64,000 bases of DNA from JBKEDS01 sp047975545 (GTDB taxonomy: Bacteria > Bacteroidota > Bacteroidia > Flavobacteriales > Flavobacteriaceae). Of this stretch, positions 8,647 through 18,900 are shown piece by piece. The notes beneath the pieces are model-generated. The model did no database searches. It was given only the letters and a program-made list of their open reading frames with translations, and was not told where the DNA came from. Location: the NCBI GenBank assembly GCA_047975545.1, contig JBKEDS010000023.1, positions 16,830 through 80,829 of the forward strand, given 5' to 3'. The first letter of the stretch is position 1. The number at the start of each line of letters is the position of its first letter. The position numbers and the translations under genes were made by a program.

Positions 8647-9612
8647 ATGAAAAAAATAATTTATATACTGGCAATAAGTCTTGTAAATGGCTTTTTTATC
8701 TCATGCACAAGTGAAGATGAAGATACCCTTTTCAATAAATCGGCCGAAACAAGAGTACAAGAAAAATTGCAGGAATATAGAAACATACTAACCTCGTCCG
8801 AAAATGGTTGGTATGGTACCTACATCCCATTTCAAAGTGGCCCGGAAGTAAAGCTATGGTTTTCATTTAATGAAAATGGAAGGGTAACCACATGGTCCGA
8901 TATGCCCTCTGGGACCTATATAAACCCAATAACCAAAAAAGGCGTTTTCGAAAAAGACGAGACCAATTACCGAGTAGGCATACACCAAGCACCCGATTTA
9001 ATTTTTGAAGATTTCATGGTGTTATCGAATATTGCAATCCAGAATAATGGGAGTTTTAGTGGTGAGTACGAGTTTGAATTTGTAAGTGCTTCCCAAGATT
9101 CGGTTGTTTTAAGATCGAGCTTAGAATTAAATACAACAGATAGAACACAATTTGTGCTATATCCCGCAACAACGGACAGCGAGGGCAATATCGTTGAACA
9201 GGGCGAAGTGGCCGATAGTTATAGCATATGGAAAGAACAAATGGATGTATTTCTGGAAATAAACCCCGAATATGCCACAACAACCGCCGATGAAGATTAT
9301 ATCAATTCAAAATATATCTATGCGTTTGTAAAAAACAATACAGCTATTTTTATAATGCCCGATTTTGAAACACATGGCATTTATATAGGAAAAATTGGCA
9401 CAAACGAGGTAGGCCGATATATTCCATATGGGGGCGTATACCGGTCTATTTTCGAAATCTATGATGGCGAGTGGGTGCTAAACGTCCCTTTCGAATATTC
9501 CATTAGCAATTCATCTTATTTGTCCGAGGTAAACACAATCGACATAGGGGCATTAATACCTCTGGTATATGTTACGGACGGTGACAATAGCGGATACGAA
9601 ATATTAAACTAA
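8647..9612 (+). CDS. DUF4302-family lipoprotein, locus 1 (321 aa)
   Basis: A lipoprotein signal ends at Cys20 (FISC). The start of the mature protein, with RVQEKLQEYRNIL, then SSENGWYGTYIPF and WFSFNENGRVTTWSD, matches the pattern I know for DUF4302, a family seen downstream of SusCD and HExxH lipoproteins. The rest is beta-rich with no catalytic motif. Expected location is the outer membrane surface, perhaps as an accessory binding protein (inference). It is shorter than its paralog in locus 2 (321 versus 462 aa). It is 12 nt downstream of the metallohydrolase gene, so probably in the same operon. Confidence 0.8.
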   Translation: MKKIIYILAISLVNGFFISCTSEDEDTLFNKSAETRVQEKLQEYRNILTSSENGWYGTYIPFQSGPEVKLWFSFNENGRVTTWSDMPSGTYINPITKKGVFEKDETNYRVGIHQAPDLIFEDFMVLSNIAIQNNGSFSGEYEFEFVSASQDSVVLRSSLELNTTDRTQFVLYPATTDSEGNIVEQGEVADSYSIWKEQMDVFLEINPEYATTTADEDYINSKYIYAFVKNNTAIFIMPDFETHGIYIGKIGTNEVGRYIPYGGVYRSIFEIYDGEWVLNVPFEYSISNSSYLSEVNTIDIGALIPLVYVTDGDNSGYEILN

Positions 9613-9711
9613 AAATTAAAGATGTTTCCGTTTTTAAATTAAGATTCAAGCCAACCAGAAAAATAATTAGGCATTCAACCTGGCCATTTAAAGGCTAATA
9701 TACAGTAACAG

Positions 9712-10836
9712 ATGAAAACGATAAGATTAATAATAATGGCGTGTTTGTTTAACGTGTTTTCGTGTACCTTTAGTAACGATGACATTACGGTAACCGCACG
9801 ACCCGAAGAAACCGAGGAAGTAACCCCCAGTGGTTATTTTACCTACACTACTTTTGAGGGCTCACAAGTATTAATAGCCAAGTATAACGAATTGTACCCG
9901 GACAATAAAATAGACGATATCATACCAGCTACGCTTGACGAAATTTATGCTGCATACGCCAAAAGCGGAGTAGACGCCGCAACCGAAATACCCAGTTATA
10001 TTTATGATAAATCCAAGCCAATTACAGAGGTTGTGGCAGCTTTGGAACAAGCGGGAATAGAAATGAAAGATATAGAGGGCTATTATCACCAACCAATCGA
10101 CGAAGTTGCTTTTTTCAATCTTGGGTTCGATGATTTTTATGGCGGTACGATTAATTTAATAAACGCTATTGGCGATTTAGATGAAATGAAGCGCTCCCCC
10201 TATGTTGGGTACGATAAATTTTTGGCCGATACTTACGAATTTTGCGGAATTATAGATACTCCGGGCATTTATAGTACAGAAACCTATACTTCGGGAGGGA
10301 TTAGTGTAGGCAACATGGTACTAACCAAAGGCTACGTAGATGCTGGTATAACAGAAGATTTTACAGTAGAGGAATTGAAAGTGGACGTAAACCCCTTAAG
10401 CCAGCCCGTACCTGCCGGCCGATATCAATTAAACCGTTTTTTTGATGTGGGCGATATTATGGTAGCTTGGTTGGATCTTCAGGAAATGGATTCCAGCGCT
10501 AATACCATAACGTTTACAGTATGCCATAATTTTTACGATGGGCGTGTGTTTCGGTTAGATTATTCGGGTACCTATACTTATGTTGAAGAATTAGCGGATA
10601 CCGATGGCGATGGTATTAACGACGATTATGAATTTACCGTATCCTGCGGCAATACATCCGTAGACTATCCCGATACCGATGGCGATGGCGATCCCGATTA
10701 TCAGGACGACGATGACGATGGCGACGGTATATTAACAATAAATGAAAATGCCGACCCAAATGAAGATGGCAACCCAAATGATGCCAAAGATTCAGATGGC
10801 GATGGTACTCCAGATTATTTAGATTCAGATAGTTAA
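9712..10836 (+). CDS. Lipoprotein with TSP3-like calcium-binding tail (374 aa)
   Basis: A lipoprotein signal ends at Cys18 (VFSC). The first 280 mature residues are not a family I recognise; they contain an N-terminal helical part (YNELYPDNKIDD) and a beta-rich middle. The last 80 residues are aspartate-rich DxDGDGxxD repeats (DTDGDGINDDYE, DTDGDGDPDYQDDDDDGDG, DSDGDGTPDYLDSDS), the thrombospondin type 3 pattern that binds calcium in cell-surface proteins. The gene is 99 nt after the DUF4302 gene. The DNA before its start resembles the DNA before the locus 2 susD gene. It probably belongs to the locus 1 transcription unit as a surface accessory protein. Confidence 0.8.
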   Translation: MKTIRLIIMACLFNVFSCTFSNDDITVTARPEETEEVTPSGYFTYTTFEGSQVLIAKYNELYPDNKIDDIIPATLDEIYAAYAKSGVDAATEIPSYIYDKSKPITEVVAALEQAGIEMKDIEGYYHQPIDEVAFFNLGFDDFYGGTINLINAIGDLDEMKRSPYVGYDKFLADTYEFCGIIDTPGIYSTETYTSGGISVGNMVLTKGYVDAGITEDFTVEELKVDVNPLSQPVPAGRYQLNRFFDVGDIMVAWLDLQEMDSSANTITFTVCHNFYDGRVFRLDYSGTYTYVEELADTDGDGINDDYEFTVSCGNTSVDYPDTDGDGDPDYQDDDDDGDGILTINENADPNEDGNPNDAKDSDGDGTPDYLDSDS

Positions 10837-10932
10837 AAATAAAGGATGTGAATACAATGTAATTAACATCAAGCAAACCAAAAATGTTAATTGTGTATTC
10901 TTCCAATTATTAAAATCAATAAATATCAACAC

Positions 10933-11080
10933 ATGAAACCCTCTTTGAGGGCTTTAGCAAAGCCAAGATAAAGACCTCCACAAAAGGACATGAATAAAAA
11001 CAGCGGACAGTAATCTTTCGGTTTTTTTGCTACGTTATTTAAAGAACTTAAAATCAAACATTTAACTTAAACTTATTCGA
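10933..11080 (+). ncRNA. Candidate structured leader RNA, copy A
   Basis: This 148-nt untranslated leader matches the leader at 59070-59212 almost base for base over its first 60 nt or so and again over the last 10-15 nt up to the ATG. Conserved parts: a hairpin CCCTC-TTT-GAGGG (10939-10951), TTTAGCAAAGCCAAGATAA, GCCTCCACAAAAGG and CATGAATAAAAAC. The downstream genes are unrelated in sequence beyond signal peptides, so shared ancestry of the coding regions does not explain it. It could be a cis-regulatory RNA of a flavobacterial family such as Flavo-1; I cannot test that here. Two tiny ORFs lie inside: 10933-10971 (MKPSLRALAKPR) and 10990-11013. Confidence 0.6.
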
Positions 11081-12148
11081 ATGAAAAAATATATTGCGGC
11101 AATATTACTATTTAGTTTATTCTTTGCCTGTTCATCCGATGGCGATAGCCCAGTAGTAAAAGCAACCAAATTAAGTACGTTCAACATTCATTTACAAGAA
11201 ACAACTTTAACCTCGGCATCTATAAAATGGGATGCAGTTACTGTTTCCGATGGAAGCTCGGTGACTTACGATATTTATTTAAACAATAAAATAGATCTTG
11301 ATTATAGCAATGTTGCATTAAATTACACATCAACCAGTTATAATTTTACAGATTTAACAAGTGGAGTAGATTATTTCGTTAAAATTATAGCTAAAAATGA
11401 AGAAGGGGTAGTAGAAGAAAAAACTTCCACATTTACAACTATTACCAATGAAAAACCAACAAAATTTACAGCTGCTATAGAAAATATCGAGGCTTTTTCA
11501 GCATCCTTATCATGGATAGAAGCAACTGACCCCGAGGGAACAGCGGTAACCTATGATATTTATTTGAATAACAATTTGCTGGTCGAAAACCTAACGGGTT
11601 TAACCTACGATCTTACGGACTTGGAAGAAGAAACCTATTACACCGTTACCGTAGCAGCTAAAGATGCCGATGGTTATCAAAGAGAAGTGGTAACAGAGTT
11701 TACCACACCAAAGTATGTTGCCATTTTAGGGAGTTATTCAGAAAATAACAGTGGTACGATTACCGCAAAAGGTAATCTAAATTCAGGAACGCTTATATAT
11801 TATGGAGGAAGCAAAACTGAGTTTGATATTTATTTATACGATGAAGAAACCGGAAACCGCTTTTATTTCTATTTAAGGGCTGTCGATGGTACTTATAATT
11901 TCGAAGAACAAGAATTTGTTACAGGAGGTACATATAGGGTTGTCGAGGCTTCGTATAAAGATAGCTCAAGCGAGTATTGGGATTGGGGCTTTGGATCCGT
12001 AAAGCTTAATCTTAAACGCAATACAGATAATACATATTCAATCTCTTTTAGTTTCCAAACCAATTATTATGGTAGCGAACCCGTTGCTGATTATGCCGAT
12101 CTTACAGGAAGTTTTCAGGGAGCGTTAACTTTCGATGACCAGTCATAG
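11081..12148 (+). CDS. Fibronectin type III lipoprotein (355 aa)
   Basis: A lipoprotein signal ends at Cys17 (FFAC). Two fibronectin type III domains follow at roughly residues 33-118 and 125-208. Each has the Fn3 pattern SxSIKWD or SLSWIEA, TYDIYLNN, then YFVKIIAKNEEG or YTVTVAAKDADG. The last 140 or so residues (from AILGSYSENNSG) form a beta-rich domain I do not recognise. Expected location is the outer membrane surface with adhesion or scaffolding behaviour. The gene is preceded by the leader RNA candidate at 10933 and faces the convergent ndpA-like gene. It may be an accessory gene of import locus 1 or independently controlled through its leader. Confidence 0.83.
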   Translation: MKKYIAAILLFSLFFACSSDGDSPVVKATKLSTFNIHLQETTLTSASIKWDAVTVSDGSSVTYDIYLNNKIDLDYSNVALNYTSTSYNFTDLTSGVDYFVKIIAKNEEGVVEEKTSTFTTITNEKPTKFTAAIENIEAFSASLSWIEATDPEGTAVTYDIYLNNNLLVENLTGLTYDLTDLEEETYYTVTVAAKDADGYQREVVTEFTTPKYVAILGSYSENNSGTITAKGNLNSGTLIYYGGSKTEFDIYLYDEETGNRFYFYLRAVDGTYNFEEQEFVTGGTYRVVEASYKDSSSEYWDWGFGSVKLNLKRNTDNTYSISFSFQTNYYGSEPVADYADLTGSFQGALTFDDQS

Positions 12149-12215
12149 AACGAAATCGTTAATAGGGAACATGAAAAAATTATATGGTTTTTAGAGTGTG
12201 TAAGTATCCCGCACT

Positions 12216-13265
12216 TTAACTTTCCGCATTAAAAAACACCTTGTAAAAGTGCATTTTTTTTTCGGTATCGTAACCACGCTCTAAATACTCGGTTGAGGCG
12301 TCGGGCGCATCAATATCCAGTTTTATTTGTATGTTGGTGTCCAGTTTTATTTCGGTTTTAATTTTTTTCTTTTCCTTGTTTACCACACGTTCCGAAACGT
12401 CAAATTGGTTCCTGATAACAATATTTTGTTCGCCCTCGAAAGTTTTTTTATAATCGTCGAAAAGGGCTTTTTGCTTGTCCTCTTCAAAAATTTCATCCTT
12501 AAAACGCTCGATATTCACCACTTCGTTTTCTTTGAAAAAATCGATGGTCTTGGCCAAAAAACTGTTCTGTTCTTGGTTGCCAAAGCTTGTTTTTACTATG
12601 TCTTCGGAAAAATCCTTGCAAAGCTCAATATATTGCTGCGTGTGGTTATTGGCGTCGTCGGCAAATTTTATGTTTAAAAATTGGTTGGTCCAGTATTGGG
12701 CATCGTAACTGTTGTTGTCCACGCTAAACACTATGGGGCCTTCGGTGTCGCTTTGGTTTAAAATTAGGCAGCCCTTATCAACCTTTTTGCTGCTAATGCC
12801 TTTTTGCACCACCACGTCGTAACTGTTGTTTTCGAGGTAGGTTTGAAAAAAATTCACCTTGTTTTCAATTTTAAAAATACCAAGCGCATTGGTGGTTATA
12901 TCGTTAAACTCAATGCCTTCGAACATAACCACCAGCACGTCGCCCGTTTTTATGTTGGCCGAATTGGATTGCTCGAACAAATGTGTAACTATGTGTTTTG
13001 AAACCTCGATAAACGCCTCGTCGTCGTTAAAAATCTGGCTGCTGTAACTGTTAATTTCGTTTAGGCTAATATTGGCATGGTGGTTAAACCGGTAGCTTTG
13101 TACCACGGTGCCGAAAGGGCGCAACAGGAAAGGCAGCATAAGGTCGTAGCTGGCCTCATCGAAATCGACCGGTTTTTCCGAAAAGGCATTTTTTGTGCTA
13201 TTAAATTTGTTGCCAACCTTGTGGATGATGAATTTTGAGATTGAAGCGTTTTTTCGTGAAATCAT
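12216..13265 (-). CDS. 37-kDa nucleoid-associated protein, NdpA/YejK family (349 aa)
   Basis: The N-terminus MISRKNASISKFIIHKVGNK and the overall length match the NdpA/YejK family of nucleoid-associated proteins, which in gammaproteobacteria bind DNA and are cytoplasmic. Supporting stretches are FEGIEFNDITTNALGIFKIENK (shown in pieces here: FEGIEFNDITT, LGIFKIEN) and the acidic-basic C-terminal half. There is no signal peptide. Its role in Bacteroidota is not characterised as far as I know. It stands alone on the minus strand, with a 59-nt gap from the lipoprotein gene at 13325, whose transcription does not run into it. Confidence 0.82.
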   Translation of the reverse strand: MISRKNASISKFIIHKVGNKFNSTKNAFSEKPVDFDEASYDLMLPFLLRPFGTVVQSYRFNHHANISLNEINSYSSQIFNDDEAFIEVSKHIVTHLFEQSNSANIKTGDVLVVMFEGIEFNDITTNALGIFKIENKVNFFQTYLENNSYDVVVQKGISSKKVDKGCLILNQSDTEGPIVFSVDNNSYDAQYWTNQFLNIKFADDANNHTQQYIELCKDFSEDIVKTSFGNQEQNSFLAKTIDFFKENEVVNIERFKDEIFEEDKQKALFDDYKKTFEGEQNIVIRNQFDVSERVVNKEKKKIKTEIKLDTNIQIKLDIDAPDASTEYLERGYDTEKKMHFYKVFFNAES

Positions 13266-13324
13266 ACTATTACAATTTTGTATTGCAATAGTACTAATTT
13301 TGGAAGGAAAAATATAGGTTGAAG

Positions 13325-15748
13325 TTAATTCAATTTATACAACAAAACCGAATTGTTTTCGCCTTTGGCAACAAACTCCAAACTGTTTTTTGTGCGGTTT
13401 AAATCGATTGCCGATGTGCCATAAACCGGGAAATTGGGCAGTGGTTGGGCTTGGCTGTCGAACATGTAAATTTTTTGCGCCTGTAAATCGGTTGCCGAAA
13501 TGTATATTTTGTTGTTTACGATAAATAGCTTTGGGGCGGTATAATTCCCGAAATCCAATTCCACGGTTTTGTTGTTTATAACCAAGGTGTTTCCGTTTAA
13601 TGTAGCCAAGGTTTTGCTGCTTGTTGTAATACCGTGGTTTTTGGTTAGGTTTAAATTTTTGGACGAAACGTTTCCTTTGGCATCGACCAAAATTAAATCG
13701 CCCATTGCCGTTGTCGTGGTAAAAGTGTCGTTATAGGCAAAAACGGGCTGGGCCGAGTAGTTGTGGTTTTGTTTTGGCGTAACCCTAACCCTTCCGGTAC
13801 GGTCCAAAATATAGAGCTTATCGGCGGTTTTTAAAACAAGATAATCCTTTGAGCCTATTCTAAAATGTTGCGGTGGGGTAATGATATTGTTTTCGGCCGT
13901 TTTAAAGGTAAAACCCTTAACGGTGTTGCCTTTGGCATCGTACATTAATGCGTTTTTGTCTTGGGTTACCAGCAAGCGGTAGTTTTTGTTGTTGTCGTAA
14001 TCGAAAAGCGCCAAGGGCTGGGTAATGGCATCATTAAATTTTTTCGGAAACGGTTTAACCTCGTTTCCGTTTCTATCGATAACATAAAGGTTGTGGGGCG
14101 TGGCAAATACCAACTGCAGGCGGCCGTTTTTGTAAATATCCATTTGGTTTATTTGGCCAAGAACGGGCGCTTCTAACGGTTTTTTCCAAAGTATTTTCCC
14201 TTTGTTCGAAATTAAATATAGGTTGTTGTTAACGTCCTGTATCACAATTTCGTTTTCTTTTGTAATGTGGTTGGTAACAAATTGTGGCGTGCTTAATAAA
14301 TCGGCACTAAGTTTTATGTTCAGTTCTTCGGTAATTGTAGTGTTGTTCGCTTTGCTTTTGTTTTTTTCAATAATACCGTTTACGTGGGCAAAATGGGTAT
14401 CGAAAACAAATTGAAAAGCCGAAATATTATAGGCTTGTAGGTTAACGTCAAGCGTGTCCTTCACATTAATATTAATAATTTGTTTTAAGGTCGAAGGATT
14501 AGCTACAAGCAGGATAGACGAGGCATCGCTTAGTTCTTTCTTTATGTTTTTATACGGCTCGGCATTGGCCAGAGTAGTCCTGTTTTGGTAGTTGGTAATA
14601 ATACTTTGCAACAATTCAGTATTGTTGGAAAACACAAAATAGTTGTCCAACACGCAATAGCTGCTGGCTTCCTTGAAGGAAATAAGCGGATAAAAAACAC
14701 TACTAAACAAATCGGGCGTGCTAAAGCCGTAAATAGGGGTTTCCCTAAAGGTTTGGGTTATGGTTCGGTTGGCAATCAAGGCTGCTTCGGTGGCAATATT
14801 GTCCAACGAGTTTAAAACAACGGCACGGTCTTTATCTTGAAAAATAACACCCACTTCGGCACTATTGCTAAACAGCGGTGCGCTTATAACCGAATCAGTT
14901 TTATTGAAGGTCTCCAAGCGCTCTTGCAGTTTTTCGAAATCGTTAAAAGTGAAACTTAAAAACCCATCGCAATTAAAAGGTGCAATATGTTGCAATTGGT
15001 TTACTTGCGGGGTGTTGCCCTTAAACACGTTAACAAGGCTTTGGGTGGAATCGTTGGCCTTGGCTATACCGTTAAGCAGTATTTTATTTTGGTTTACATC
15101 AACATCGATGGCCAAATACTTGGTAAAGGATTTAAGCGGAAGTGCTTCGGCATCGGGAAAAACTGAGGTTATAAATGGTGTTTTGGCCTTTACAAAAACC
15201 GAAAATGTCCTATTATTGTTGGTCGTATGGTATATTTTTGAAAAATCTTCGTTTATGGGTGTGTCTTCAAAAACGGCATTAATTAGGTGTCGGGACGTGC
15301 TTGCAAAAAATACGCTATCGACAACGGTGCTATACAAAATTTGTTTGTTTAGCGTGGTTTTGGCAACGTTATTGTTTTTAATACTTAGTTTTTCTTCTTT
15401 TATGTTTAAAGTTGAATCTATTTTGAACAACCCCTTGTGGTATTTGGTAATAAGGGCGTAATGCAGGCTGTCGTTTTCTTCGGAAAAACAAATTAGCACA
15501 TCGTCTTTCGGATGTATTAGCGATAAATTTTTAAGGGTGTTATTTACGTTTTTATAACTATCGGTTTTTGAAAGCTGCTGCAAAAAATCGCTGTTTTTAA
15601 TGCTGCTTTTTAAATCGTCAAGGTTTGATGTTTTTATAATTATTGAAGCGTTCTTGGGGATGAAATCTATTACTGTTTTTTTTGTGTTGTTACTGTTTTT
15701 GCAACTTATAACAAGCAGAAGTAAAATAAAACAAAATTTAAAATTCAT
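13325..15748 (-). CDS. Large lipoprotein with C-terminal beta-propeller-like repeats (807 aa)
   Basis: A lipoprotein signal ends at Cys16 (LVISC). The first 450 residues resemble proteins that start with a FIPKNASIIIKTSNLDDLK pattern, as in DUF3352-like lipoproteins; I am not certain of the family. From about 470 to the end there are repeated blade-like segments (LYLISNKGKILWKKPL, LYVIDRNGNEVKPFP, LYILDRTGRVRVTP, IYMFDSQAQPLPNFP), typical of PQQ/WD40-like beta-propellers. No enzyme motif is visible. It is likely a periplasm-facing or surface scaffold. The gene is monocistronic and divergent from the second susC. Confidence 0.7.
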   Translation of the reverse strand: MNFKFCFILLLLVISCKNSNNTKKTVIDFIPKNASIIIKTSNLDDLKSSIKNSDFLQQLSKTDSYKNVNNTLKNLSLIHPKDDVLICFSEENDSLHYALITKYHKGLFKIDSTLNIKEEKLSIKNNNVAKTTLNKQILYSTVVDSVFFASTSRHLINAVFEDTPINEDFSKIYHTTNNNRTFSVFVKAKTPFITSVFPDAEALPLKSFTKYLAIDVDVNQNKILLNGIAKANDSTQSLVNVFKGNTPQVNQLQHIAPFNCDGFLSFTFNDFEKLQERLETFNKTDSVISAPLFSNSAEVGVIFQDKDRAVVLNSLDNIATEAALIANRTITQTFRETPIYGFSTPDLFSSVFYPLISFKEASSYCVLDNYFVFSNNTELLQSIITNYQNRTTLANAEPYKNIKKELSDASSILLVANPSTLKQIININVKDTLDVNLQAYNISAFQFVFDTHFAHVNGIIEKNKSKANNTTITEELNIKLSADLLSTPQFVTNHITKENEIVIQDVNNNLYLISNKGKILWKKPLEAPVLGQINQMDIYKNGRLQLVFATPHNLYVIDRNGNEVKPFPKKFNDAITQPLALFDYDNNKNYRLLVTQDKNALMYDAKGNTVKGFTFKTAENNIITPPQHFRIGSKDYLVLKTADKLYILDRTGRVRVTPKQNHNYSAQPVFAYNDTFTTTTAMGDLILVDAKGNVSSKNLNLTKNHGITTSSKTLATLNGNTLVINNKTVELDFGNYTAPKLFIVNNKIYISATDLQAQKIYMFDSQAQPLPNFPVYGTSAIDLNRTKNSLEFVAKGENNSVLLYKLN

Positions 15749-15953
15749 AATGTGTTAGGCTTTATGCAAACCTAATCAATATATAAACAAAAAAGTGGGA
15801 ATTCGGTAAAAATACGTATTCTGTTGTATTGGTAGTTAATAGTTGGTTTTTTTGAAAAAAAGCAATGGAATTAACTATTTTAACACAGCTTCATTTTGTT
15901 TTTTAACATTTATTTAAGATGTTTGTTATGGACTAATTTACAAACGAACCAAT

Positions 15954-18900
15954 ATGAAGTTAAAATTGACAACAATGTTAACGCTTGTTTTAGCGTTTTC
16001 AGTGCAGTTTTCCAATTCGCAACAATCAAAATCTATTAGTGGCAAAATAACCGATTCAGGAGGAATACCTTTGGCGGGGGTAACTGTTATGATAAATGGG
16101 ACTACCAAAGGTGCGGTAACGGATTTCGATGGCGTTTATTCCATAATGGCCAAAACGGGCGATGTTTTAAAAATAAGCTACGTCGGGATGGGAACACAAA
16201 CCATAACCGTTGGCGGTAACAACACGATAAATGTTGTGATGAAAGAGGATTTAGAAAGTTTGGATACCGTTGTTATTACGGGCTACCAAAATGTAAAACG
16301 CGATTTGTTTACCGGGGCTTCGCAAACCATTAATGCCGCCGATGTTAAGTTAGATGGTGTTCCCGACCTATCAAGGGCATTGGAAGGCCGCGCCGCAGGC
16401 GTTAGCGTACAAAACGTAACAGGCACCTTTGGCGCAGCGCCAAGGATAACCATTAGGGGGGCATCCTCTATTTTGGGCGATACAAAGCCCATTTGGATTA
16501 TCGATGGCGTTATACAGGAAGAAATTGTTAACCTTTCCGTTTCCGATTTAGTTTCCGGCGACCCCAATACCTTGTTAAGCTCTGCCGTTGCCGGATTAAA
16601 CGCTTCCGATATACAAAGTTTCGAAATCCTTAAAGATGCCTCGGCTACTGCATTATACGGGGCACGAGCGTTAAATGGCGTAGTGGTTATAACCACCAAA
16701 TCGGGCAAAAGAAACCAAAAACCAACATTTAACTATGCGCTCGAATTGGCGGTAAGGGACATTCCCAGATACTCTAATTACGATTTGCTAAACTCCCAAG
16801 AAACCGTTTCGGTTTACAGGGAAATGGAATCCAAGGGCTTTTTGGATATGCCCAGTTCGTTCCAAGGACGTTATGGCGGCATTTACAACATTATGTACCG
16901 AGCCATAAATAATTATGATGAAACTACCGGGCAATTCCAGTTGGAAAATACGCCCGAGGCCAGGGCCAAGTTTTTGCAGCAGTACGAGCTGGCCAATACC
17001 AACTGGTTTAAAACCTTGTTTAATGCAGCGCCAACCCAAACCCATACCCTTAGCTTTTCAGGTGGGGGCGAAAATTCCACATCGTATGCCTCGCTTGGTT
17101 ACTATACCGATGGCGGATGGACGGTTGCCGATAGGGTAAGGCGCATTACCGGAAATTTACGAAACACCTATTACCTAATAGACGATAAATTAAAAATAAC
17201 CACCCAAATGCAAGGTTCTATCCGTAACCAGTTGGCACCCGGGACATTTGCCCGAAACGAAGATTTGGTGGGAGGCTCGTACACAAGGGATTTCGATATA
17301 AACCCCTTTAGTTACGCCTTAAATACCAGTAGGGCATTACGACCAAGGGACAATAATGGCAACTTGGAATATTCGCGTTATAACTGGGCACCTTTCAATA
17401 TTTTGGACGAGTTGGATAATAATAAAATGGAACTCAATGTAAACGATATAAAATTCCAAGCCCAGATAGATTACGAGTTCAACGATAATTTAAAGTATAC
17501 TTTCTTAGGTTCTGCCCGTTATGCGGTGTCCAATAACGAGCATGCCGTTACCGAAAATTCCAATGTGGCGGCGGCATACAGGTCGGCCGAAACAACTATT
17601 GTTCAAGAGGAAAATACTTTTTTGTTCGACGACCCCGACAAACCAAACGAATTGCCTTACGTAGTGCTTCCGGTGGGCGGGATATTAATAAACTCGAAAA
17701 ACACCTTAACCACCTATACCGTAAGGAATGCCTTGGAGTTTACTAAAAGCTTTAACGATAATACTCATGGGCTTACGCTTTACGGTGGGCAAGAATACCG
17801 TTATGCCGACCGTTCCGAAAGTTCCAATACTGGTTACGGTTATCAGTTCGATAGGGGAGGCACCGTATTTACCGACCCCGACATATTACGAAAAGCCATT
17901 ATAGAGGGCAATCCCTATTTTTCGGCTTCCGAAACAAGGCAGCGCGAAGTAACGTTTTTCGGAAGTGCAACCTACGATTACCAGCGCAAATACGTACTTA
18001 GCTTAACAGGAAATTACGAAGGCTCCAATAGAGCGGGAAAATCGTCGGACTCCCGATGGCTGCCAACCTACACCGTAGGAGGCCGTTGGAATTTGGATAA
18101 GGAAGATTTTATAAAAAACTCCAACGTTATATCAAGCATGGCCTTTCGCCCCAGTTACGGGTTAGTGGCCTTGCTCGCCGATAGGGCCACAAACAATTTA
18201 GCCGTATTCAGAAATCAAATAACAGATAGATATACTTCTACCGATAGGGAAAACTATATCGATATTGAAGACTTACAAAACAGCGAGCTAACTTGGGAAA
18301 AAACCTTGGAACTAAACTTAGGTTTGGATGTTGGCCTTTTTGATAATAGGATACAATTGAATTTTGATGCTTACTTTAGAAAAGGTAAAGATTTAATAGA
18401 CCTTATAAGGACTACGGGTATCGGCGGCGAGTCCATTAAACTGGGCAACAACTCCGAAATGACCACCAACGGTATCGAGTTCCAGTTAAACACGGTAAAT
18501 ATAAAAACCGATGACTTTAGTTGGAAAACAGGGTTTAACATCTCACATTTCAACCAAGAAGTAACAGCCTTAAAGCAGCAATCCAACGTGTTCGATTTGG
18601 TTTCCGGAGCGGGAAAAGGGAATACGATAGGGCGTCCCAAAGGTGCTTTATTTTCGTTTCGGTTCGAGGGGCTTAACGAGTGGGGCTTGCCCGAGTTTTT
18701 TACCGAACACCCCGATTTTAACCCCGATAGGCCTTACGATTTAATCGATTTTGAAGATACCGATAACGTACAGGATTACCTAAAATATGAAGGTGCCATA
18801 GAGCCTAACCTATCGGGTGGTTTTGCTAACAGCTTCACTTATAAAAATTGGGATTTTAGCTTTTTCATTTCATTTTCGGCGGGTAATAAAATACGCTTGG

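Noticed and set aside
10933..11080. c-di-GMP-I (GEMM) riboswitch because of GCAAAGCC in the shared leader
   Set aside because: The GEMM consensus also needs a GGCAAACC-like first block, a tetraloop/receptor and a second helix ending GGTTACC-like; none is present here, so only the short GCAAAGCC word matches.
14865..15461. 198-codon plus-strand frame within the minus-strand propeller lipoprotein
   Set aside because: It is a mirror of the real gene's codon structure; the minus-strand reading has a lipobox and propeller repeats, and the plus reading has neither.
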